A stretch of DNA of 64,000 bases from Ascoidea rubescens DSM 1968 (Eukaryota; Ascomycota; Saccharomycetes; Ascoideales; Ascoideaceae), in assembly GCF_001661345.1 (NCBI RefSeq), contig NW_017962930.1, forward strand, positions 178,347-242,346, written 5' to 3'. Shown here one piece after another: positions 1 through 8,263 of this stretch. The stretch's first letter is position 1. The number at the start of each line of letters is the position of its first letter. The position numbers and the translations under genes were made by a program. A model generated the notes under the pieces. The model was not told the DNA's origin. It ran no database searches and saw nothing but the letters and a program-made list of their open reading frames with translations.

Positions 1-909
1 GTTATGAGTGTGTGGATGAAAAGATTAATGAGATTATAATGAGATGGTAAAGAGCAGATTGATGGACAAAGAAAAGAGATACAATGAACCAACAAATGGA
101 AAATATAAAGGTTAAATACGAAAAGGAAAATAACACCAACAAGAAGATGATAAAGTTTGGAAGAAAATGAATCCAGGAAACTCAATTGGATGGAGCTGGA
201 TTATGTGATCAAAGGGCCAGGTTCTACAAGTGTTGGAAGTTGAAGAGAAGGAAAAAAAAGAGAAAGTGAGAGAGCGAGAACGAAATATAAGGGAACTAAG
301 GAAAAGGGCAGATAGCGCTTTGACACCGGTGCATAAGCGAACAGGGCTCCTCGACAGCCCCTCTTTCCAGTCCCACCACCGCTGCTCGCTCTCTCCAGCC
401 GACTGTCGACGCTGGTGTTGCTGCTGCCGCCGCTGATACCGCCGCTATTTGGGCGCACCCGAGCTGCTGTCGCCGCTGTTGAGCCAAGGGCAGTTCGCTC
501 GCCTCCAACCACCACGCTCTGGACTGGAGCTGGCGGTTGACAGCACACAAGGCTCGTCTCCAGTGCCATCAGCGGATATAGCTTCTGCTGCCCGCACCAC
601 ACGACTGGAGTTGCGCTCTAATGCATGTCTAATGCAGATCAATGGCTGACTAAGCTTTAGTGTGCATTCTGCGTCAAGTGCACCTGGCTGTGCTGTGCGC
701 ATGTTATTGCGTGTAACACGTGTATAGTTGCATGGTGTTTTTGTTGAATATACGTGTTATGAAATGAGCAGGAAATATTTCGGGTTCATTTTTCACAATC
801 CTCAGCCTGCTAGCCTTTTTCTTCCTCTAAATCTCCAACCTATTCTATATTATAATATATTTTTTCTACTTGGTTTCTTTGATTCACGAGAAGCAGGTTC
901 ACCAGAATA
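1..909. promoter_or_regulatory. 5' region of SEC63 with a GC-rich island
   Basis: No gene is supported here. The first 240 bases are AT-rich. Positions of about 310-700 form an abrupt GC-rich island with CTG/CCG triplet stretches and short open frames on both strands that have no homology I recognise. After it the sequence turns AT-rich again up to the SEC63 start. A CACGTG box lies at 717-722 inside a 12-mer, AACACGTGTATA, that recurs at 13273-13284. The likely role is the SEC63 promoter, or part of a divergent promoter whose other gene lies left of the window. Confidence 0.45.
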
Positions 910-2997
910 ATGTCAAGTTCTCAATATACATATGATGAAAATTCAGAAACGTGGCCATATTTCGCCCTCAGTTTGGCTGCTTTAGTGGTAATTCCCACCA
1001 CCATATCCTCCATTCGTTCAATTGTTAAACACAATCAATCCTCAAAAAGAGAATTGCAAAAAAATGCAAAAAAACTAGATCAAATTAAAAACTTCAGCAA
1101 ACCGTACAATTATGATCATTTACAAAGTTTTAATAGCAAGTTCAATTCAAAAAACTTGTATTTCAATCTCAAAAACTTATTCAATCTATTTGGCATTTTC
1201 CTAATATTTTTTTTAATCAGGTACATCAATTTCAAATTAGCAAACACTGACTCAACCACCTCCGGTATCTTTGATCCTTTTGAAATCCTCGGTATCGACT
1301 CAAAATCAACTGAAAAACAAATCAAGTCTCACTACAGAAAATTGTCCTTGAAATTTCATCCAGATAAAGTAGACAAATCAAACTTATCCCAAGACGAAAT
1401 CAACAAAATCGAACAAACTTTCATCAACATAAATAACGCCTACAAGGCCTTGACTGATGATGTCATCAAAGAAAATTTGGAAAAATATGGTAATCCAGAT
1501 GGTATAATATCGGTCTCAAGAGGTATTGCTTTACCTAAGTTCTTAATCGAGTCCCAAGGTTTTCTTTTATTAATCTTTTACTTTCTCCTAATTGGTTTTA
1601 TTATCCCCTTCCTAGTAACAAAATGGTGGAGCAACGTCAAAAGTTACACCAAAAAGGGTATCCACTCAAAGACTGCTGAATTATTTGTTAAAAAAATATT
1701 AAACTATGAGCCCTTAACTCTCATGTCTCCCAAATTACTAATCTCCTGGTTATCAAATGCTGAAGAATTCAAAATAATGTTCAACAATAGATTAGCCCCC
1801 TCAAAAATACAATCTTTAATTTATTCTTACCTTGATAGATCAATCTCAACCGATAAAACTGACGAACTAAATAAACTAAAAATCGTCTCAAAATTACCAA
1901 CCCTATTAAACGGTCTTATAGATATCGGCTCTATTGTTAGATCAACAGATATGGTCGTATCTTCTATCACAATCTTAAAATCCATTTCTCAAGCTGTTCC
2001 AATTCTAAACACTCAAAAACAGCAATTATTGCAACTTCCAAACGTCAATTTTGAGTCTGTCAAACTGTCAAATGTTCACACTTTAGGCAAATTACTATCC
2101 TTACCAAAAGACCAACAAAAAATAACTTTAGGTATCTCTGATGACGCAAAACTTGATTCAACAATCGAATTCATCTCCAAAGAATATCCCATCCTAAAAT
2201 TGTTAAAGGCCTATTTTGCGGTGCCTGGTGAATCTGTGGTTCCGCCAAACGCCTCTTCTCACTTAATCATAAAAGTCCTTGTCAAATCTCCTGCTCATCA
2301 TGGTAACCCAAACACTCAAAATTTCCCATCTTCTTTATTACACGAAGTTGAAACAATGGACTCTCTTAGAGACCCTTACAAATCAACAAAATCTCAACCT
2401 GAATTACCAACCGCTCATTCTCCCTTCTTCCCGGGAACTAGAAAATCAAACTACATCGCTCTATTACTTTTACAAAAAGATGGTAAACTAGCCGATCCAG
2501 CTTCAACTTATGAAAACTTATCTTTACAAAACTTGGAATTATCCCTCGATGAATACAAATCCTCAATCAACGCTTTAAATGATAATAATGATCTAGATAA
2601 AAATAACAAGCTAATAGTAGGAACTTTTAAGATTCCTCTCACACAACCCACTCCTCCCAAACCTGGCAATTACCAATTCAGAATAAGAATTTTCCATTCC
2701 GATTATTTTGGCTGCGATCTAGATTTCCCTGTTATAATGACTGTCGAAGAACCAAAAATAGAAGAACAAACAGATCAATATGAAATTGAAGATCCTGATG
2801 AGGACTCACTTGCTGGTGTAATGGCTCAACTAAGGGGCGAAAAGGTTAAAAAGAGCGCTAATGACTCAGATTCAGATTCAGATTCAGATTCAGATTTAGA
2901 TTCTAGTCTAGAAGAAGAAGAAGAAGATTGGTCTGATATAAATACCGACACTGAAGATGAAGCAGAACCCGAAACAAAACCGGTTTCCAAAAAATAA
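910..2997 (+). CDS. SEC63: Sec63, ER translocon J-domain subunit
   Basis: This is the membrane J protein of the Sec62/63 complex. It recruits Kar2/BiP to the Sec61 channel for post-translational protein import into the ER. The 695-residue product (S. cerevisiae about 663) has membrane segments near residues 17-35, 83-108 and 213-240. A lumenal J domain between the second and third carries the HPD motif at residues 150-152. A long cytosolic Sec63/Brl region follows. The last 60 residues are very acidic with a DSDS run, as expected for the tail that binds Sec62. The start has a consistent N-terminus and no upstream in-frame ATG worth choosing. Identification rests on domain order, HPD and the acidic tail. 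One of the few CTG codons seen in this window lies in its variable middle part, near 2069. Confidence 0.95.
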   Translation: MSSSQYTYDENSETWPYFALSLAALVVIPTTISSIRSIVKHNQSSKRELQKNAKKLDQIKNFSKPYNYDHLQSFNSKFNSKNLYFNLKNLFNLFGIFLIFFLIRYINFKLANTDSTTSGIFDPFEILGIDSKSTEKQIKSHYRKLSLKFHPDKVDKSNLSQDEINKIEQTFININNAYKALTDDVIKENLEKYGNPDGIISVSRGIALPKFLIESQGFLLLIFYFLLIGFIIPFLVTKWWSNVKSYTKKGIHSKTAELFVKKILNYEPLTLMSPKLLISWLSNAEEFKIMFNNRLAPSKIQSLIYSYLDRSISTDKTDELNKLKIVSKLPTLLNGLIDIGSIVRSTDMVVSSITILKSISQAVPILNTQKQQLLQLPNVNFESVKLSNVHTLGKLLSLPKDQQKITLGISDDAKLDSTIEFISKEYPILKLLKAYFAVPGESVVPPNASSHLIIKVLVKSPAHHGNPNTQNFPSSLLHEVETMDSLRDPYKSTKSQPELPTAHSPFFPGTRKSNYIALLLLQKDGKLADPASTYENLSLQNLELSLDEYKSSINALNDNNDLDKNNKLIVGTFKIPLTQPTPPKPGNYQFRIRIFHSDYFGCDLDFPVIMTVEEPKIEEQTDQYEIEDPDEDSLAGVMAQLRGEKVKKSANDSDSDSDSDSDLDSSLEEEEEDWSDINTDTEDEAEPETKPVSKK

Positions 2998-3356
2998 TCT
3001 CAATTTGTAAAAAAAAAATTTCTCTCTTCTTACGATCTCATTCTAGTCAATAATTACATAGCTCTAATTCATTTTTTATTTCTTTTATTTTCTTGCTAAT
3101 GGCCCACTTAATATTATATCCATTTACTTCTTTTAATCTTCTCACGGATTTTCCACACGCGGATTGGCAAAATCCGTACTACAAAAAGAGAGATTTCATC
3201 TCAAAATCAAAGAAATTCGTCAAAGAGTGGCAATCAGCATTAACCAACTCCAATATTTGCAATCTATCTTGCACTACCTTGCCAATTTGTAGTTGATTCT
3301 GGATCCAGCTTGTAACTACTACCTCAATCAATACTTTTCCACTTTTTAAACTCACA
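2998..3356. promoter_or_regulatory. SEC63-RPT5 spacer, RPT5 promoter
   Basis: The first 100 bases are T-rich and probably include the SEC63 3' end. A small less AT-rich patch follows near 3140-3180, with an inverted CCAAT box (ATTGG, 3163-3167) beside a GC-rich CGCGG. I looked for the proteasome PACE element (GGTGGCAAA) and found no exact copy. No other gene is visible. Confidence 0.4.
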
Positions 3357-4691
3357 ATGTCAACTTTGGAAGATTTAGACTCGTTGGTAAATTCTAACAA
3401 CAATGAAAATTCACAAACTCCAAAAAAAGAAGAAGTTGATCCAGATGAAGAAATATTAAGGGAATTATTAAACTCTTCAGCTTCAGATATTAAAAACAGA
3501 GCAAGGCTTTTGGAAAATGATATCAGAGTAATGAAATCAGAAGTTCAAAGATTGAATCATGAAAAGTCAACAATGCTTGAAAAAATTAAAGATAACCAGG
3601 AGAAAATTTCTAATAACAAAGTTTTACCATACTTGGTTGCAAATGTTGTTGAATTATTAGATTTGGAAGCAGATGAAAGTGCTAAGACTGAAGGTGCAAA
3701 TATCGATTTGGATTCTACAAGAGTAGGAAAATCTGCTGTCATAAGAACTACAACTAGACAAACTGTGTTCTTACCAATGATTGGTTTGGTCGATCCTGCT
3801 ACTTTAAAACCAAATGATTTAATAGGTGTCAATAAAGACTCTTATTTGATATTAGATACTTTACCCGCAGAATATGACTCAAGAGTTAAAGCAATGGAAG
3901 TCGATGAAAAGCCAACGGAAAGTTATAATGACATTGGTGGTTTAGACAAACAAATTGAGGAATTAGTAGAAGCCGTAGTGTTACCAATGCAACAGGCTGA
4001 TAAATTTAAAACAATTGGTATTAAACCCCCAAAGGGTGCTTTAATGTATGGTCCTCCAGGTACCGGAAAAACTTTGCTAGCAAGAGCTTGTGCTGCACAA
4101 TCAAACGCTACTTTTTTGAAATTAGCAGCTCCTCAGTTGGTTCAAATGTACATTGGTGATGGTGCAAAATTAGTTCGTGATGCCTTTGCTTTAGCCAAAG
4201 AAAAAGCTCCAACTATTATATTCATAGATGAATTGGATGCTATCGGTACTAAAAGATTTGATTCTGACAAATCTGGTGATAGAGAAGTTCAAAGAACAAT
4301 GTTAGAGTTATTGAATCAATTGGATGGTTTTGGTTCCGATGATAGAGTCAAAGTATTAGCAGCCACAAATAGGGTTGATGTTCTTGATCCTGCTTTATTA
4401 AGATCTGGTAGATTAGATAGAAAAATTGAATTTCCTTTGCCCACTGAAGAAGCTAGATCACAGATTTTGCAGATCCATGCCAGGAAAATGAAATGCGACT
4501 CTTTGATAAATTGGAAAGAATTAGCAAGAAGTACTGATGAATTCAATGGCGCTCAATTAAAAGCTGTTGCTGTTGAAGCAGGGATGATTGCCTTAAGAAA
4601 TGGTCAAAACAGTATTAAGCATGAAGATTTTGTTGAAGCAATTGGTGAAGTTCAAGCAAGAAAATCAAAATCCGTATCATTCTATGCATAA
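3357..4691 (+). CDS. RPT5: 26S proteasome ATPase Rpt5
   Basis: This is one of six AAA+ ATPases of the 19S proteasome base. It unfolds substrates and feeds them into the 20S core. The 444-residue protein has an N-terminal coiled coil (about 30-85), an OB-fold region, and an AAA module with Walker A GPPGTGKT at 232-239 and Walker [10 protein letters not shown] about 60 residues later. The last residues are SFYA, so it ends in the HbYX-type tail (Phe-Tyr-Ala) that docks into the core particle and opens its gate. That tail and the ATPase sequence distinguish Rpt5 from the other Rpt subunits. I found no CTG codon in the reading frame. It runs tail-to-tail with GID9. Confidence 0.97.
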   Translation: MSTLEDLDSLVNSNNNENSQTPKKEEVDPDEEILRELLNSSASDIKNRARLLENDIRVMKSEVQRLNHEKSTMLEKIKDNQEKISNNKVLPYLVANVVELLDLEADESAKTEGANIDLDSTRVGKSAVIRTTTRQTVFLPMIGLVDPATLKPNDLIGVNKDSYLILDTLPAEYDSRVKAMEVDEKPTESYNDIGGLDKQIEELVEAVVLPMQQADKFKTIGIKPPKGALMYGPPGTGKTLLARACAAQSNATFLKLAAPQLVQMYIGDGAKLVRDAFALAKEKAPTIIFIDELDAIGTKRFDSDKSGDREVQRTMLELLNQLDGFGSDDRVKVLAATNRVDVLDPALLRSGRLDRKIEFPLPTEEARSQILQIHARKMKCDSLINWKELARSTDEFNGAQLKAVAVEAGMIALRNGQNSIKHEDFVEAIGEVQARKSKSVSFYA

Positions 4692-4908
4692 TTTCTTTTC
4701 TTTTATTTACAGTTTTTTTTTTACCTTAATTATTGAAAATTAATATATGTATATTGTTTAGATTCCTAAAAAACATTCATAAAATGATGATCAAAATAAA
4801 TAAATTTATATACGAAAAGTTTTCCCAACAAAAAAAACGAGAAGAGCAAAAGACAAAAAAAGATATGGATTCTTAGCATTTGTATATGAGGCTGTTTGAT
4901 TATTATTT

Positions 4909-7284
4909 TTAAGTCGGAAATACTTTTGAATAAGAATCACCTTTGAACTTCTCTCCAGTCAAGGGATCAATGATTAAAAGATAGGTCCAGGTAACAAAGT
5001 GTCCACTAAGAATATACTCTCTGATAATGGCGTCAATATCAACCAAACTAAGATCCTTCGTGGCTTTCTTTGCAAAATTTTTAATCAGCTTTCCAACATC
5101 CTCACTAGAAAAATTATAATTACCGACAGTTTTTTTTTGAGTTTCCACATTATTGTTTTTTTCTTCTAATGCTTCATCTTCAGTATCATCATTGTCATCA
5201 TTATCTTTTTCTTTATCGTTATTTTTATCTTTTGGTTGAAGATGCTTTATTTCAGGAAGATGTACTAAATTTGGGTTTGAGTCAGAATTGGAATAATCTA
5301 ACCAACTGATTATTTGAGATTCAATAAAATCATTATGCTCTGAGTTATTAATCGAAATAATATTTTTTTGAAACCATTCATGTAAAAAGCCAACAATAGA
5401 GAATTCTATACCGGGAATAGTTGAACCAATATTGGAATTGGATTTAGCTGCAAATATTTTAGGGTTGTAGTTTAATTTTATGTCATTTTTCAAGACTTCT
5501 AATAGGTTGAATTTTTTTAAAAACTTGTCAACTAAGATATTATTAAATTTGAACAATTTAGGTTGATCGAAAATATTGCCGTTAGGTAAATTAATAGGAT
5601 CTTTGTAAAAAAAATCCAAGTTGGATTTTATATTGTGAGCATATGGAAGATTTTTTGCTAACTTAATTACTTGATAAGAGGAACAGATAGGGCAATTTTT
5701 GCATTTTGACTTTAGTTCGATATTTTTCAACTTTTGAAGTCTAAGTTTATGATTTTGAGCGTCTTGATTGATACGGTGAAATGGTTTTTTGGGTGATTTT
5801 TGATGACTGGCAGAATGAACTTGTAAAGAGTTCAAGTAAGGATTTGAATGAGGATGATAGTTTTTTAGTTCAGAGTTGCTAATACAGGACCTTGTTTTCA
5901 AAACAGATAGACCCAATGAAAGGTATATTAGCAAATTATTATCATCTGACAAGCCGTATAGTTGATTATAGTTATTTATAAACAATTCGTTTAAATAGTT
6001 GTATCTTTTATAAGATACCAATTTGTAAAATTTAGTTAAATTCGAAAGCAAATTTGATGAATTTATATCATCAGATTGAATATTAGAGTTGAAGTTTTTC
6101 TCGAAATTTAAATAATGAGAGCTTGAATAATAATTGTGATTTATGTCAGCAGTTATAGAAGAAATTTCTTGATTTTTTTCAAACATAATAAAATTTTTTA
6201 TCAATTGGGGAGGGATGATCATTAAACTACCGGCCAATTTTATTTCGTTAAAAAATTTGTTAAAATTTTCATTATTTATTGGAATTAGCTCTGCATTTAA
6301 AAATGATACTGCTCTTCTATAAACGTCATTTCCCAGTGACGAAGTTTCATCTGAATTTGTGGCAATGCTTTTTATGATTTCAATGTAAAATTGAAAATAT
6401 AACTGAAATTTCAAATTGGAGTTGATTTTCTTCAAAAAATTGTTATTTTCTTTTACCCAAATGTGTAAATTTTTTAAATTTCTTTTCACTAAAATATCGT
6501 TAGAAATTAAGTTAACTTTAATAATGGGATCGTAATCGATTTGATCAAAGAGGTTTTTCTCTCTTATAAATAACAAGGCAGCATTAACCGAATTTTCATT
6601 TTCAGGTTTATGTTCATTCTTATTTTCTTGTTCATGTTCATGTTCATGTTTATGTTCATGCTCATTTTTATTTTCCAAATTTTCCAAATTTTGATTTAAA
6701 TCCTCTTTAAGTTCTCCGATATAAGAGTCCCTAGTAAATGGCTGCTTGAAAAAGTTTGGGGGTAGATTGGTAAATGAGGACGTCTTTAAAAGGTACTCAG
6801 CAATTAGAATGTTGATTTGGTTTTTGTACCAATTGTTCAACAACAAATTGTTATCAAGATTTACTTTCTTTGGGTTAGAATCTTTGTTGAAATTGTAGTG
6901 ATAATCTTTGCTGTCACCAGTGATTAAGTTTTTAGATATTGGCTCGTTTGTTTTGATCTGTTTTAATTCATTAAAACTTTGAATTCTTGCCTCAATCCTG
7001 CTCATATAGTCGTTTTGAAAGACTAGTTTGTTGGATAGTTTTTTTTCAAAATTCTCAAGATTTCTAATTAAATTATCAACATTATTAATTTGAAGCTGGA
7101 GGTGGCTTCCTTTCTTGGTCTTCTTTTTTTTTTTGTTGTACTCTAGCTGGGTTTTATCAATAGTGCTGATCTCTTTTTCCTGGATTCTCTGGATATCTTT
7201 GAAGTTCTTCTTGCAAAGTTCCAAAGGAATCTTAAACTTGTCCTGATTTAGTTGGATAAGGAAATCTACCAGTGGATCAGACAT
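4909..7284 (-). CDS. GID9: GID E3 ligase subunit Gid9/Fyv10, RING split by an insertion
   Basis: This is a subunit of the GID/CTLH ubiquitin ligase, which destroys gluconeogenic enzymes when glucose returns. The 791-residue product is much longer than S. cerevisiae Fyv10 (516). The N-terminus KIPLELCKKNFKDIQR matches the family. A LisH-like helix pair lies near 150-180. A clear CTLH segment (HIWVKENNNFLKKINSNL) lies near 280-310, followed by a CRA region and the LYGLSDDNNLLIYLSLGLS signature. A degenerate RING begins with CPICSSYQ near residue 530 and LPNGNIFD near 570. Its expected second half (DPLTGEKF...SKVF) appears only at the extreme C-terminus near 773. About 195 residues, many acidic or Asn-rich, therefore sit where relatives have about 20. 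An unrecognised intron there is possible, but the frame stays open throughout. Confidence 0.85.
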   Translation of the reverse strand: MSDPLVDFLIQLNQDKFKIPLELCKKNFKDIQRIQEKEISTIDKTQLEYNKKKKKTKKGSHLQLQINNVDNLIRNLENFEKKLSNKLVFQNDYMSRIEARIQSFNELKQIKTNEPISKNLITGDSKDYHYNFNKDSNPKKVNLDNNLLLNNWYKNQINILIAEYLLKTSSFTNLPPNFFKQPFTRDSYIGELKEDLNQNLENLENKNEHEHKHEHEHEQENKNEHKPENENSVNAALLFIREKNLFDQIDYDPIIKVNLISNDILVKRNLKNLHIWVKENNNFLKKINSNLKFQLYFQFYIEIIKSIATNSDETSSLGNDVYRRAVSFLNAELIPINNENFNKFFNEIKLAGSLMIIPPQLIKNFIMFEKNQEISSITADINHNYYSSSHYLNFEKNFNSNIQSDDINSSNLLSNLTKFYKLVSYKRYNYLNELFINNYNQLYGLSDDNNLLIYLSLGLSVLKTRSCISNSELKNYHPHSNPYLNSLQVHSASHQKSPKKPFHRINQDAQNHKLRLQKLKNIELKSKCKNCPICSSYQVIKLAKNLPYAHNIKSNLDFFYKDPINLPNGNIFDQPKLFKFNNILVDKFLKKFNLLEVLKNDIKLNYNPKIFAAKSNSNIGSTIPGIEFSIVGFLHEWFQKNIISINNSEHNDFIESQIISWLDYSNSDSNPNLVHLPEIKHLQPKDKNNDKEKDNDDNDDTEDEALEEKNNNVETQKKTVGNYNFSSEDVGKLIKNFAKKATKDLSLVDIDAIIREYILSGHFVTWTYLLIIDPLTGEKFKGDSYSKVFPT

Positions 7285-7498
7285 GATTACTCTGAGTGCT
7301 CCTGTTTCTGCTGCTTATCCCTCTTTGATAAGAAAACAGAAAGAAGCGAGAAAAGAGCAAACCAGAGACGCGGATGAATGCGTGAAGACGTGTAACTGCA
7401 TTGGATCCTCATAAATGGCTTTCTGGGTCCAGAATCAAAAACCGAAAAGAGAAAAAACTCAGAAAAGAAAAAGTGCAACTTCAACAGATATCCAGCAA
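7285..7498. promoter_or_regulatory. divergent GID9/REV7 promoter
   Basis: A compact 214-bp spacer separates two divergent genes. The frame of REV7 is open upstream to an ATG at 7415, so the REV7 side may be as short as 130 bp. The spacer is moderately GC-rich around 7360-7400 and contains no recognised site. Confidence 0.4.
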
Positions 7499-8263
7499 AT
7501 GGCATCGACAACACTCTTTGTTGATTTGGAACCACAGCTAAATAAAGATGGGAGTCTTCCTCTAACCCCCTACAATCTATACGTTCTTTTTGGCGACTTT
7601 TTGAAAAACTGGCTCAACATCGTATGCTTCTATAAGGGATTGTACCCCAAACATTCCTTCAGCTTGAACAAATACAACTATATGGGGCTAGTGGTTCCAG
7701 TCAATCGAAACCCCAAAGTGCTTAAATGGCAGGACGATTTTGTTCTCAACTTTATTAGAAATCTAATCAATGTCAATTTAACACCCAACGACCCCAAAAA
7801 CAAAAACAATTTCCAGCGACTCTCTTTGGTGATTTTCAAAAACAGAGAAAAAAAGGAAATAACCGAACGACTCGTTATTGATTTGAATAATTTTTATGTC
7901 GTTAATGATCCGAAGATCATAAAGAAAACTTTGTCAAAGGAGTTCAATTTAACCTGGGATATTATTTATGAGAATTTTAGAGCCTATGTTTTTCAGTTGT
8001 TATCAGTGATAGACGATAAGAACAAAAGAGACCCAAATGCAGATGAGAGCTCTACTTTTGAAATATTTCTAGAAACTACAGGTGAAGCACATATCAACAA
8101 AAATGACAATAATTGGGTATTAAACTATTCAAAAAATATTGTAAATCCCCAAACTAATACCATATATAACAAAAACAAGAGCAAAATTGCAATTGAGCCT
8201 CTATATCCAGTTAGTGTAGGCCCACTTGTGTTTGATAGTTTTATCGAGACGATTGCAGATTGA
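7499..8263 (+). CDS. REV7: Rev7, HORMA subunit of DNA polymerase zeta
   Basis: This is the accessory subunit that, with Rev3, forms translesion polymerase zeta for mutagenic bypass of DNA damage. The family features are visible: an N-terminal HORMA helix followed by a YPKHSFSLNKY-like segment, a central LSLVIFKNREKKEITERLVIDL strand pair (FKNREKKEITERLVID), and the closing VGPLVFDSF that corresponds to VGPLIIHQF in S. cerevisiae. The ATG at 7499 gives 254 residues, close to the 245 of S. cerevisiae. An in-frame ATG at 7415 would add 28 Lys/Gln-rich residues with no family match, so I chose the later start. Its stop codon (TGA, 8261-8263) directly abuts the stop of the convergent aminopeptidase gene. 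Confidence 0.85.
   Translation: MASTTLFVDLEPQLNKDGSLPLTPYNLYVLFGDFLKNWLNIVCFYKGLYPKHSFSLNKYNYMGLVVPVNRNPKVLKWQDDFVLNFIRNLINVNLTPNDPKNKNNFQRLSLVIFKNREKKEITERLVIDLNNFYVVNDPKIIKKTLSKEFNLTWDIIYENFRAYVFQLLSVIDDKNKRDPNADESSTFEIFLETTGEAHINKNDNNWVLNYSKNIVNPQTNTIYNKNKSKIAIEPLYPVSVGPLVFDSFIETIAD

Noticed and set aside
7415-7498. upstream start for REV7
   Set aside because: It would add 28 Lys/Gln/Thr-rich residues absent from Rev7 proteins; the ATG at 7499 gives the family length.
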